From: Neoroseomonas oryzicola
Lineage (GTDB): Bacteria; Pseudomonadota; Alphaproteobacteria; Acetobacterales; Acetobacteraceae
DNA length: 64,000 bases
Direction: 5' to 3'
Assembly (NCBI RefSeq): GCF_012163135.1
Contig: NZ_JAAVUP010000002.1
Span: forward strand, 868,001-932,000
Below, in pieces: positions 26,987 to 35,316 of this stretch. Both the position numbers and the translations under genes were made by a program. Each line of letters begins with the position of its first letter. Position 1 is the stretch's first letter. Under the pieces are notes generated by a model. The model was given only the letters and a program-made list of their open reading frames with translations, had not been told where the DNA came from and searched no databases.

Positions 26987-27018
26987 GGAAGGGCCCGCGC
27001 GCTTCAGCAGGCCCTTCC
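26987..27018. terminator. hairpin after aminotransferase gene
   Basis: Perfect 9-base stem GGAAGGGCC/GGCCCTTCC with a 14-base loop, lying between the aminotransferase stop and the chorismate mutase start. There is no T tract, so it could also act as a leader structure. Confidence 0.4.
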
Positions 27019-27048
27019 CAGACGAGACGCCACACGGGGGAGACGGCC

Positions 27049-27360
27049 ATGGCGGACAGCCAGGACGCGGCGCGGCAGGAACTGCTCGCGATGCGCAAGA
27101 CCATCGACAACATCGACGCGGCGATGATCCATATGCTCGCCGAGCGCTTCCGCTGCACCCAGCGGGTCGGCGCGCTGAAGGCGAAGCACGACATGCCGCC
27201 CGCCGACCCGAAGCGGGAGGAGCAGCAGGTCGCCCGCCTGCGCGCCCTCGCGAAGGAAGCCGACCTCGATCCCGAATTCGCCGAGAAGTACCTCGCCTTC
27301 GTGATCCGCGAGGTGATCCGCCATCACGAGGCCTTCGCGCGCACCCGGCACGAGGGCTGA
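27049..27360 (+). CDS. chorismate mutase (AroQ class)
   Basis: 103-residue all-helical protein converting chorismate to prephenate for Phe/Tyr synthesis. Expected active-site residues are visible: Arg in AMRKTIDNID, Arg and Lys in RVGALKAKHD, and the RE pair in DPKREEQQ, equivalent to Arg11, Arg28, Lys39 and Arg51-Glu52 of the E. coli domain. The C-terminal helix is FVIREVIRHHEAF. It is a free-standing monofunctional AroQ-alpha enzyme with no fused prephenate dehydratase. A GGGGGAG ribosome binding site precedes the ATG. Confidence 0.92.
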   Translation: MADSQDAARQELLAMRKTIDNIDAAMIHMLAERFRCTQRVGALKAKHDMPPADPKREEQQVARLRALAKEADLDPEFAEKYLAFVIREVIRHHEAFARTRHEG

Positions 27361-27389
27361 CGCCCGGGCCAGCCTTCAGGAACGCCCCG

Positions 27390-28022
27390 TCACTTCGTCC
27401 CCCACATCCGGTCCCCCGCGTCGCCGAGGCCGGGCCGGATGTAGCTGTGGTCGTCGAGCTGCCGGTCGATCGCCGCGGTCCAGACCGGCACGTCCGGGTG
27501 ATGGGCGTGGAAATGCGCGAGGCCCTCGGGCACCGCGAGCAGGCTGACGAAGCGGATGTCCCTGCACCCGCGCGCCTTGAAGCGGTCCACGGCCGCGACG
27601 GCGGAATGGCCGGTCGCGAACATCGGGTCGAGGATCAGCACCAGGCGTTCGGCGACGTCCGGCGGTGCCTTGAAATAGTATTCGACCGCCTGCAGCGTCG
27701 CCGGGTCGCGGTAGAGCCCGACATGCGCGACGCGCGCCGCCGGCACCAGCGCCAGCATCCCGTCCAGCATGCCGAGCCCGGCGCGCAGCACCGGCGCCAG
27801 CACGAGTTTCCGCCCCGCGATGCGCGGTGCCATCATCGGTTCGAGCGGCGTCGAGATCGGCGTCTGCTCGAGCGGCAGGTCCCGCGTCACCTCGTAGCAG
27901 AGCAGCATCGAGATCTCGCCCAGCAGGCGGCGGAAATCGCCCGAGGGGCAGGAGGCCTCCCGCATCAGGGTCAGCTTGTGCTGCACCAGCGGGTGGGTGA
28001 CGTGGTGGACCTGTCCCGTCAT
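27390..28022 (-). CDS. upp: uracil phosphoribosyltransferase
   Basis: 210-residue enzyme of pyrimidine salvage, making UMP from uracil and PRPP. Motifs: [14 protein letters not shown] at the N-terminus, [19 protein letters not shown] near residue 80, the PRPP loop [18 protein letters not shown] near residue 130, and the C-terminal [17 protein letters not shown]. Canonical enzymes have PMLATGGS in the PRPP loop; here it is PMFATGHS. The ATG at 28022 gives the normal family length. It stands alone and is divergent from the sugar dehydrogenase across an AT-rich gap. Confidence 0.95.
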   Translation of the reverse strand: MTGQVHHVTHPLVQHKLTLMREASCPSGDFRRLLGEISMLLCYEVTRDLPLEQTPISTPLEPMMAPRIAGRKLVLAPVLRAGLGMLDGMLALVPAARVAHVGLYRDPATLQAVEYYFKAPPDVAERLVLILDPMFATGHSAVAAVDRFKARGCRDIRFVSLLAVPEGLAHFHAHHPDVPVWTAAIDRQLDDHSYIRPGLGDAGDRMWGTK

Positions 28023-28130
28023 GCGCCGATGCGACCCCTTCTGCGCGGTTCGACCGGACGCCGACGCGCCCGCCGGACGTCTTTCGCGCAAAGCCGGGCG
28101 GCCCGCCAGGGGCGGCGAAGGAAGAAACCA

Positions 28131-28172
28131 ATAAGTTGAAATTTAAATCTTACAATTTTACTGTGGCGGGCA
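28131..28172 (+). promoter_or_regulatory. AT-rich promoter island
   Basis: The stretch from 28127 to 28162 is about 80% A+T in a region of about 70% G+C, just upstream of the sugar dehydrogenase. TTGAAA (28136-28141) with TACTGT (28159-28164) at 17 bases is one possible pair; TACAAT (28151-28156) is the best -10 match but lacks a -35. It may also serve upp on the other strand. Confidence 0.4.
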
Positions 28173-29414
28173 ATGCCCGATACCGGTCTCCTGCCCGAAG
28201 CACTGTTCCAGCCGGCCGACCAGGCCGGGCGCGTCGTCGTCATCGGGCTCGGCTATGTCGGGCGGCCGCTGGCGCTGGAAGCGGCGGCGAGCGGCTTCGA
28301 GGTGACGGGCTTCGACCTCGACCCGGCCGCCGTGGCCGCCTGCCGGGGCTCGATCCGCGCCACCTGCCGCGCCCAGGACCTGCCGCCGGCCTCGACCTGG
28401 CTGATCTGCGTGCCGACGCCCCTCGATGCCGAGGGGCGGCCCGACCTGTCCGCCGTCGCCGCGGCGCTCGAAACCTGCCGCGCCCATGCGCCGGAGGGCG
28501 CGCTGGTCTGCCTGGTCTCGACCTGCCAGCCCGGCGCGACCAACGGGCTGTGCCGCCGCATCCTCGAACGCTATGGGCGGGAGGTCGGGCGCGACATCTT
28601 CCTCGCCGTCTCGCCGGAACGCGAGAACCCGGGCGATCCGATGGGCGGGCCGCGGCGTATCCGCCGCCTGCTCGGCGCGCCGGACCCGGTCTCGCTGGCC
28701 CGGGCGCGGGCCTTCTGGGAACGGGTGACGGACCGCGTCATCACCGTCTCGGCGCCCGAAGTGGCGGAATGCGCGAAGCTGCTCGAGAACACCTATCGCC
28801 TGGTGAACGTCGCGCTGATGGACGAGCTCCATCGCGCCTTCGCCGCCTTCGGGGTCGCGACGCGGGAGGTGGTGGCGGCGGCCGCCACCAAGCCCTTCGG
28901 CTTCCAGCCCTTCTGGCCGGGGCTCGGGGCCGGTGGGCACTGCATCCCGGTCGACCCGGCCTACCTCCAGATGGAGGCACGGCGGGCCGGGGCGGCATCC
29001 TCGCTGCTCGACGCGGCGCTCGCGGCGAACCGGGGGCGGCCGGCGCGGGTGCTCGGCGCGGTGGTGCAGGCGATGGATGGGCGGCTCGCCGGGCGGCGCA
29101 TCCGCGTGGCGGGCGTGACCTACAAGCCCGGCGTGGCGGACCTGCGCGGCGCCGCGCCGGTCGCGCTGCTGCAGGGGCTCTCGGCCTGCGGGGCGGATGT
29201 GTCCTGGTGCGACCCGCTGGTTAGCGACGTGCCGGAGGACCTCGCCCGCTGGCCGCGGGCCGCGACCTTCGCCGAGGGCGCGCCCGAGGCGATCGTGCTC
29301 GGCACGCCGCACCGCGACTTCGACCTCGCACGCCTGGCTGGGGCCGCGCCGATGGTCTTCGATCCCTTCGGCGTACTGCCGCAGGACCCCGAGGGCCGCG
29401 TGCGCGTCGTGTGA
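28173..29414 (+). CDS. nucleotide-sugar (UDP-N-acetylhexosamine-type) dehydrogenase
   Basis: 413-residue NAD-dependent enzyme that oxidises a UDP-sugar at C6 to the uronate. The Rossmann motif VIGLGYVGRPLALEA lies at residues 23-37. SPERENPGDP and VAECAKLLENTYRLVNVAL near residue 205 supply substrate and catalytic groups. The catalytic cysteine is in GLGAGGHCIPVDPAYL near residue 257. The GGHCIPVDP form is that of WecC/WbpA-type dehydrogenases (UDP-ManNAc or UDP-GlcNAc) more than UDP-glucose dehydrogenases. No other capsule or O-antigen gene adjoins it on this strand; a glycosyltransferase lies 1.7 kb away on the opposite strand. Confidence 0.88.
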   Translation: MPDTGLLPEALFQPADQAGRVVVIGLGYVGRPLALEAAASGFEVTGFDLDPAAVAACRGSIRATCRAQDLPPASTWLICVPTPLDAEGRPDLSAVAAALETCRAHAPEGALVCLVSTCQPGATNGLCRRILERYGREVGRDIFLAVSPERENPGDPMGGPRRIRRLLGAPDPVSLARARAFWERVTDRVITVSAPEVAECAKLLENTYRLVNVALMDELHRAFAAFGVATREVVAAAATKPFGFQPFWPGLGAGGHCIPVDPAYLQMEARRAGAASSLLDAALAANRGRPARVLGAVVQAMDGRLAGRRIRVAGVTYKPGVADLRGAAPVALLQGLSACGADVSWCDPLVSDVPEDLARWPRAATFAEGAPEAIVLGTPHRDFDLARLAGAAPMVFDPFGVLPQDPEGRVRVV

Positions 29415-29424
29415 TCCGCGACGG

Positions 29425-31050
29425 TCAGCGCGGCGGGGCGGTCAGCCGCGAGGGCAGGACAACGGTGTTCCCCACCGCATAGACGACGCAGGTGCCGACC
29501 AGCCTTTCGCGCTGCGCCATCGTCCGGCAGGCGGCGAGCGCCTTCTGCGCGGCATCCTGGTCGTCCCGCGCGCCGGTCGCGACGGCAACGCGCCCCTGCG
29601 GATGCAACGCCATCGCCTTGGCGCCGGGCTGCGACGCATAGGTCATGACCTCGGACATCTCGGGGCGGCGGCGGGCGGCGATGGCCGGCACGCGCTCGGG
29701 GTCGTAGGCGCCGGCATACTGCAGGCGTGACATGTCGCGCCGGCGGGTCGCGAGTTCCGGCGGCACGACCGTGTCGTTCACCGCGACCAGGATGCAGGGC
29801 GTGCCGAAGGTCAGCTGGCAGCGTTCGAGCATCACCACCTCGGCGTCCTCGGCGGTCGCGAAGCCCTGGACGCGGAAGGCGGTCGCGCGTTCGGGGTTCA
29901 CCGCCAGCGCGCGGTTCCCCGGGGAGGCGAGGTAGCCATCCGCCGTCGTGCGCGCATTGGCAGGCGACAGGTTCGGGATGCGGGGCGCGAGCGCCGCGCT
30001 GGTCAGCCGCGGCGCCGCGGCGGCGACCGGTTCGGCCGGGCGGGGCTGCGGTGCGACGGGCGCGACCGGCGCAACCGCCGCGGCGACGGCGGGGGCCGGC
30101 TCCATCACCTGCAGCCGCGCGCGCGCGAGCGGGGCGAAGGTGCCGTTGGGGAAGCGCTCGAGATAGGCGCGGTAGTCCGCGACCGTGTTGCCCGCGCGCA
30201 CCGTCTCCCAGAACAGCAGCTCGGCGCGGTCGTCGCGCGGCGTGGCGGGGGCGGGCGGGGCCGGCGTCGCAGGCACGTTGATGGCCGCGGGGACGAAGTA
30301 GAAGGCGCCCTCCATCGCCGAGTGTTCCCAGGGCACCTGGCGGCCGCCGGTCGCCTCGCGCACCTCGCGCCGCACCTCGGCCATCATGGCCCGCAATTCG
30401 AGGCCGGGGGTCGCGATCTTGCGCAGCAGGGCGGCGGTGAAGGGACTGTTCTGGCCGGCGCCGTCCTCGGCGACCTCGCCCGGCGCGGTGGCGAAGGCGA
30501 TCAGCGTGCCGACCGCGGCGCGCACCGGCGTCAGCCCCGGCCCCGTGGCGATGCCGCGCGTCGCGCTGGCAAGTCGCAGCCGGAAGGGATTGTCGCGGCA
30601 GCCATCGAGCAGGACGATCGACACCCGCGCGCTTTCGAGCTGCGCGAGGATGCTGTCGAGCTCCAGCGCCTCGAAGCGCAGGTCGCGGTCGGTGCGGATG
30701 TCGGTCGAGACCGGCAGCAGCCAGTTCCGCCCGCCGTATTCCAGCGCATGGCCGGCGTAGAAGAACAGCGCGGCCTCGGCGCCCACGGCCCGCTGGCCGA
30801 GCCGCCGGACGGCCTGTTCCATCGCCAGCCGGTCGGGGTCGATCACCAGGTCGGTCTCGAAGCCCATGCCGCGCAGCAGTTCGGCCAGCGCGCGCGCATC
30901 GTTGGGCGGGTTGGCGAGCGGCGGGATGGCGCGATAGGCGCCGACGCCCATCACGAGGGCCACGCGCGCGCCCGGCTGCGCGGCGGCCGGTGCGGCAAGC
31001 ACCAGCAGCGCGGCGAGGGCGACGATCAGGTGGCGCAGGCAGCCTCGCAT
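29425..31050 (-). CDS. secreted caspase-like (peptidase C14) protein with C-terminal repeat domain
   Basis: 541-residue protein. I placed the start at the ATG (31050) that gives a clean Sec signal peptide (LIVALAALLVLAAPAAAQ, cleavage near residue 25). The p20 caspase fold follows: VALVMGVGAYRAIPPLANPPND, the catalytic His101 in FFYAGHALEYGGRNWLLP, and Cys151 in IVLLDGCRDNPF. This is the dyad of bacterial orthocaspases. After a Pro/Ala linker (about residues 255-345), two related cysteine-containing segments end the protein (CQLTFGTPCILVAVNDTVV and CRTMAQRERLVGTCVVYAVG), likely a duplicated small domain. It is third in an operon after a ThDP enzyme and a glycosyltransferase. The role is unknown. 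Confidence 0.85.
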   Translation of the reverse strand: MRGCLRHLIVALAALLVLAAPAAAQPGARVALVMGVGAYRAIPPLANPPNDARALAELLRGMGFETDLVIDPDRLAMEQAVRRLGQRAVGAEAALFFYAGHALEYGGRNWLLPVSTDIRTDRDLRFEALELDSILAQLESARVSIVLLDGCRDNPFRLRLASATRGIATGPGLTPVRAAVGTLIAFATAPGEVAEDGAGQNSPFTAALLRKIATPGLELRAMMAEVRREVREATGGRQVPWEHSAMEGAFYFVPAAINVPATPAPPAPATPRDDRAELLFWETVRAGNTVADYRAYLERFPNGTFAPLARARLQVMEPAPAVAAAVAPVAPVAPQPRPAEPVAAAAPRLTSAALAPRIPNLSPANARTTADGYLASPGNRALAVNPERATAFRVQGFATAEDAEVVMLERCQLTFGTPCILVAVNDTVVPPELATRRRDMSRLQYAGAYDPERVPAIAARRRPEMSEVMTYASQPGAKAMALHPQGRVAVATGARDDQDAAQKALAACRTMAQRERLVGTCVVYAVGNTVVLPSRLTAPPR

Positions 31051-31097
31051 GACAGTCGGTCCATACACGATCGAACCGGCCTGCGCATTGCGTTCGC

Positions 31098-33518
31098 TCA
31101 CGTGCCCTGAAGCACTTCGTGGCGCGATGCCCGCAACAGCGCGGTGAGGCGCGGCGCGAGCAGCAGCGACTGCCCCCGGCTCTGGCGGCGCGCGCGACTG
31201 TCTGCATTCTCCGGTGGTGGCGCCTCGCCCGGCAGCAGCAGCGGCAGGGTCCGGCGCTCCTCTTCGGTGAACAGCGCCGCGAGGCCAGGTGCGCCTAAGA
31301 CCGGAACACTGCCGGCGAGCAGGGCGCGCACGAGGCCGTCGCGATCCGTCACCACCATCGTCTCGGGCCCGGCCGGCATCCCGGCGGCATCCGCGGCCGA
31401 GACCGTCCCGCAGGGCGGGGCGAGCGCCGGCAGGACGATGGCGCGGTCCTGCAGCAGCGCGCTGCGCCGCGTCGCGCGCGACGGCACGACGACATCGAGC
31501 CCGCGCGCCGTCGCGGCATTGGCATAGGCGTCGCGGTCGTCCTCGATCAGCCAGCCGATGACGGGGCCGAGGAAGCCGGCCTCGCGCAGCGGCGCCACCC
31601 AGTCGGCGCCGTCATGGGCGCGCAGCAGGCGCAGCACCAGGTCGGCGCCGGGGGCGTGGTCCGGCAGCTCGCCCCGGATGTCTAGGGCGATGCCCTCGGC
31701 GGCGAGCGCGGCGCGCGCCTCCTCCCGCGCCGCGGGGGCGATGGTCTCGGCGCACCAGGCGTCGACCAGCAGCAAGCGCACGGCGCGGCCATGCTGGGTC
31801 AGCGCGCCGCGCAACCGCGCGCGGATCGCCTCCTGCCGCGCGGGCGGGGGCGCGGGCGCGGCGACGCGGTCGCGCACGGCGACCTGTTCGTCGGCCAGCG
31901 CGGTCCGCGCCGCCGTCCGCTGCGCGGCATGGATGCGATAGAAGGCGGCGGGCCAGGGCACTTGCAGGATGCGCGGCCGTTCCGCCGCCGCGCGCAGCCA
32001 GAGCTCGTAGTCGAAGACGGCGGCGAGCGAGGTGTCGAGCCGCCCGCCCAGCCTCTCCCAGAAGCCCCGTGCGACCAGCGCCTCGGGCTGGAGGAAGAAG
32101 CGGCCTTCCGCCCAGCGGCCGAAGACGTCGCCGAGCGCCTCGGTCGTGAAGCCGGCCGGTCCCTCGGCGAGTGGGCGCTGGTGGCCGATGATGCGCCGCC
32201 CGCGATGGGGCAGGGAGGAACCGTGGACGATGTCCACCTCCGGTGCCCGCGCGAAGGCGGCGCCGAGGCGATGCAGCGCGCCGGGCGCGAGCAGGTCGTC
32301 GGCGTTGATCCAGCCGAGCAGGTCGGCGTCGCTGCCGGCGAAGCCCTTGCAGATCGCCTCGGCGGGGCCGTTGTCGGGCTCGCTGATGACGTGGTGCAGG
32401 TGGTGGCGGTGGCGGGCGATCAGCGCCGCCGTGCCGTCAGTCGATCCCGCGTCGACGATGACGTGCTCCACCGCCGGGTAGCCCTGGGCGGCGACGGAGA
32501 GGATCGTCTCCTCGAGCCAGGGGCCGGGATTGAAGCAGGGTGTGACGAGGCGAATGCGCGGCCATGACGCGCCCGCCGGCAGCAGCGCGTCGAAGCCGGC
32601 GGGCGGGCGGGCGAAGGGCCAGGGCAGTTCGCCGAAGCGCGGCCAGGCGGCGCCGGCCATCGCGGCCTCATCTGCCGCGGGCAGGGGGGCGAGGATGGCG
32701 GCGGCGGCGTCCGGATCGCCCGCCGCCAGCGCCGCGTAGCCGGCATTGAACCGCGCGGCGGGATCGGCGGGCGCGAGGTGGTGCGCGAGCGCGAAGGCGA
32801 TGCCCGCGCGCGCCGGGCGATGGGTCGCGAGGTGCCGCAGCCCGCCCTCGTTCGGCGCAGCCTCCCCGATGGCGGCGAGCAGCCGGGCGCGCTGGTTGTC
32901 TCCGGCCGCGATCGCCGCGGCGCCGAGGGTTCGCAGCAGGTCGCCCCGCCCCGCTTCCTCGGCGAGGCGGGCGAGTTCCGCCAGCGCCTGCTCCGGCATC
33001 TCCGCGATGGCGCCGGCGGCGGCCTCGGCCATTTCGGCGAGCAGCGCTGTGTCCGCGCCCTCGTTCAGGCTGCGGCGATAGGCGGGTAGCGCGGCGTCGA
33101 GGAAGCTGCGCCGCATCAGCGGTCGGGGACTGGCGCGCCAGGAATGGCGCAGCACGTCGACGGCGGCCTCCACCGCACCGATGCGGCGCAGCGTGTCGCC
33201 GGTCATGCCGAGCAGGTCGGTCAGCACCGGGTCTGTCGCCGCGGCGCCATAGGCCGGGGCGGCGACCGCGCGCGCCGCCGCCGGGCGCGCGAGCCGCGCA
33301 TGCAGCAGCGCGACCTTCAGCCGGTGCGCCGCGTCCTCCGGCGCCTCGTCCAGCGCGGCCTCGGCCAGTGCGACGGCCTCGGCCTCCTGCCCGGCATCGG
33401 CGGCGGCGCGGGCGGCGGAGAGCAGCGCCTCCGGCCAGGGCAGGCCGAGCCGGGCGACGAGCAGCCGCCGCGCGCCCTCGGGCAGTCGTCCCGACAGGTG
33501 CGGCGGCAGCGGCGCCAT
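31098..33518 (-). CDS. TPR-glycosyltransferase fusion (GT2 core)
   Basis: 806-residue protein with three parts. Residues 1-270 are Ala-rich helical repeats of TPR type. Residues 300-530 are a family 2 glycosyltransferase: RLVTPCFNPGPWLEETILS, VIVDAGSTDGTAALIARH, the DxD-like LGWINADDLLAPGAL, and later FDYELWLRAA. Residues 550-806 (starting VRLLLVDAWCAET) look like a degenerate second glycosyltransferase-like domain with no clear catalytic motif. It begins immediately after the upstream stop with no spacing and is followed by the caspase-like gene after 47 bases. It probably modifies a surface polysaccharide or protein; the acceptor is unknown. Confidence 0.82.
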   Translation of the reverse strand: MAPLPPHLSGRLPEGARRLLVARLGLPWPEALLSAARAAADAGQEAEAVALAEAALDEAPEDAAHRLKVALLHARLARPAAARAVAAPAYGAAATDPVLTDLLGMTGDTLRRIGAVEAAVDVLRHSWRASPRPLMRRSFLDAALPAYRRSLNEGADTALLAEMAEAAAGAIAEMPEQALAELARLAEEAGRGDLLRTLGAAAIAAGDNQRARLLAAIGEAAPNEGGLRHLATHRPARAGIAFALAHHLAPADPAARFNAGYAALAAGDPDAAAAILAPLPAADEAAMAGAAWPRFGELPWPFARPPAGFDALLPAGASWPRIRLVTPCFNPGPWLEETILSVAAQGYPAVEHVIVDAGSTDGTAALIARHRHHLHHVISEPDNGPAEAICKGFAGSDADLLGWINADDLLAPGALHRLGAAFARAPEVDIVHGSSLPHRGRRIIGHQRPLAEGPAGFTTEALGDVFGRWAEGRFFLQPEALVARGFWERLGGRLDTSLAAVFDYELWLRAAAERPRILQVPWPAAFYRIHAAQRTAARTALADEQVAVRDRVAAPAPPPARQEAIRARLRGALTQHGRAVRLLLVDAWCAETIAPAAREEARAALAAEGIALDIRGELPDHAPGADLVLRLLRAHDGADWVAPLREAGFLGPVIGWLIEDDRDAYANAATARGLDVVVPSRATRRSALLQDRAIVLPALAPPCGTVSAADAAGMPAGPETMVVTDRDGLVRALLAGSVPVLGAPGLAALFTEEERRTLPLLLPGEAPPPENADSRARRQSRGQSLLLAPRLTALLRASRHEVLQGT

Positions 33519-35153
33519 CTATTCCGCCGCGCGCATGGCAGGCGCGGGCAGCACCGCGGCGAGGGAGGTCCGCACCACGATCGCCGCCGGGCCCGGCGCG
33601 GCCAGCGCGGCCTCGAGCGCCGGAAGGTCGGCATTGCTGTCCACCCGCGTCACCGGCACGCGGAAGGAGGAGCACCAGGTCACGAAGTCCGGGTTCTCCA
33701 GCGTCGTGCCGGAGACGCGGCCCGGGTGCGCCTTCTCCTGGTGGATGCGGATCGAGGCATAGGTGCCGTTGTCCGACAGCAGCAGCTTCAGCGGCACGCC
33801 GCGCGCGACGGCGACGGCGAATTCGCCCGCCGTCATCAGCGCCCCGCCATCGCCCACCGCCGCGATCACCTGGCGGTTCGGGTAGCGGAGCGATGCCGCC
33901 ACGCCCGCCGGCACGCCGAACCCCATGGCCCCCGAGACGGGCGCGAGCAGCCGCTGCGGCGGCGTCCAGGGCACCTTGCGGTAGAAGGGCGCGCCGAAGG
34001 TGCCGGCATCGAGGGTTATGATGGCATCCGGCGCCGCGATCTCGCCGATGCGTCGCGCGACCTCGGCGAAGGCGACGCCGTCATTGTGGTTCGCCGGGCG
34101 GACCCCGGTGTCGGACACATGAATGGCGCGCAGGCGGGCGTTCCAGGCTTCGCGCGCGGCCGGGGCCGCGGGCCGTTCCGCGCCGAGGGCGGCGATCAGC
34201 GCCTGGGCGTCGGCGGCGAGCGCCATCTCGGCTGGGAAGAGCCAGCCGAGGAAGCGCGGCTCGGCGCAGACATGCACCAGCCGCTTCCCCGGCGCGGGCC
34301 AGGTCCACCCCTGGGTCGTGATGTCGGTCAGCCGCGTCCCCAGCGCGAGGACGAGGTCGCTCTCCGCGAAGGCCGCCCGCTGCGCGTCCGGGTTCCGCAG
34401 GCCGAGGTCGCCGGCATAGAGCGCATGGTCGTTGGGGAAGAGGTCCTGGCGGCGGAAGGAGACCGCGACGGGCAGCTGCCAGGCCTCGGCGAAGGCCTGC
34501 AGCGCCTCCCGCCCGCCCGGCCGGTCGAAGGCATGGCCGGCGAGCAGGATCGGCCGTTCCGCCGTGCGCAGCATCGCCGCGAGGCGCGCGACCTCCGCCG
34601 GCGCCGGGATGGCCGGGGCGGGGATCGTCGCGGGCATGACGGGCGCGGTGCAGGGCTCGGCCAGCACGTCCTCCGGCAGGGAGATCACCACCGGGCCCGG
34701 CACGCCCTGCATCGCCATGGCGTAGCCGCGCGCGATCAGTTCCGGGACCTGGTTCGGCTCGGTCGCCTCGCCGACCCATTTGGCGATGCCGCCGAACATC
34801 CGGGTGTAGTCGATCTCCTGGAAGGCGTTGCGGCGCAGGTCGCGCTTCTCGACCTGGCCGACCAGCAGGATCAGCGGCACGGCGTCCTGCTCGGCCGTGT
34901 GCACGGCGATCGAGGCGTTGCAGGCGCCGGGCCCGCGGGAGACCAGCACCACGCCTGGCCGCCCGGTCATCTTCGCGTCGGCCACCGCCATGAAGCCGGC
35001 CCCGCCCTCGGACCGGCAGGTGACGAGGTCGATCCTGGGATGAGCGTGCAGCGCATCGAGCAGCGCGATGTAGGACTCACCCGGAACGCAGAAGGCGCGG
35101 TCGATCCCCTGGTCTGCGAGGAATGCGATCAGGCGCTCGGCGGCAGTGGGCAT
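33519..35153 (-). CDS. thiamine diphosphate-dependent enzyme (acetolactate synthase-like)
   Basis: 544-residue ThDP enzyme of the acetolactate synthase/benzoylformate decarboxylase superfamily. The ATG at 35153 gives the standard opening AAERLIAFLADQGIDRAFCVPGESY. The catalytic glutamate that activates ThDP is in TCRSEGGAGFMAVADAKMTG near residue 48. The C-terminal ThDP-Mg site is GDGGALMTAGEFAVAVARG to LLLSDNGTYASIR near residue 430. No small regulatory subunit gene is present and flanking genes are not for branched-chain synthesis, so a catabolic carboligase or decarboxylase is more likely than housekeeping IlvB. It is first in a minus-strand operon. Confidence 0.85.
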   Translation of the reverse strand: MPTAAERLIAFLADQGIDRAFCVPGESYIALLDALHAHPRIDLVTCRSEGGAGFMAVADAKMTGRPGVVLVSRGPGACNASIAVHTAEQDAVPLILLVGQVEKRDLRRNAFQEIDYTRMFGGIAKWVGEATEPNQVPELIARGYAMAMQGVPGPVVISLPEDVLAEPCTAPVMPATIPAPAIPAPAEVARLAAMLRTAERPILLAGHAFDRPGGREALQAFAEAWQLPVAVSFRRQDLFPNDHALYAGDLGLRNPDAQRAAFAESDLVLALGTRLTDITTQGWTWPAPGKRLVHVCAEPRFLGWLFPAEMALAADAQALIAALGAERPAAPAAREAWNARLRAIHVSDTGVRPANHNDGVAFAEVARRIGEIAAPDAIITLDAGTFGAPFYRKVPWTPPQRLLAPVSGAMGFGVPAGVAASLRYPNRQVIAAVGDGGALMTAGEFAVAVARGVPLKLLLSDNGTYASIRIHQEKAHPGRVSGTTLENPDFVTWCSSFRVPVTRVDSNADLPALEAALAAPGPAAIVVRTSLAAVLPAPAMRAAE

Positions 35154-35154
35154 C

Positions 35155-35180
35155 GGGCAAGGTTTCCTTGTGGCTTGCCC
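35155..35180 (-). promoter_or_regulatory. leader hairpin before the ThDP enzyme
   Basis: Arms GGGCAAG (35174-35180 read on minus) and CTTGCCC (35161-35155) pair one base from the ATG at 35153. The AAGGAAA that would serve as ribosome binding site sits in the 12-base loop. It might tune translation; this is inference from position. Confidence 0.35.
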
Positions 35181-35286
35181 CTCCGATAGCGCGGGACCGG
35201 CCGGTGATCCATGGCGGGGGATGGCTTTGGGCACTGTTCGGGCTATGGAAGGTCCAGAAGCATGGCGTGCGCCCCCCGTCCGGGAG

Positions 35287-35304
35287 GGGTCACAGCCGTG
35301 ACCC
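35287..35304. promoter_or_regulatory. inverted repeat before tandem Bug receptors
   Basis: Perfect 7-base arms GGGTCAC/GTGACCC around AGCC, 12 bases upstream of the first of three receptor genes. It is a candidate operator or 5' leader hairpin. Confidence 0.35.
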
Positions 35305-35316
35305 AGGGAGACGTCC

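Noticed and set aside
33519-35153. Calling the ThDP enzyme acetolactate synthase large subunit (ilvB)
   Set aside because: No ilvN-type small subunit or ilvC neighbour; superfamily members with other reactions share the same motifs.
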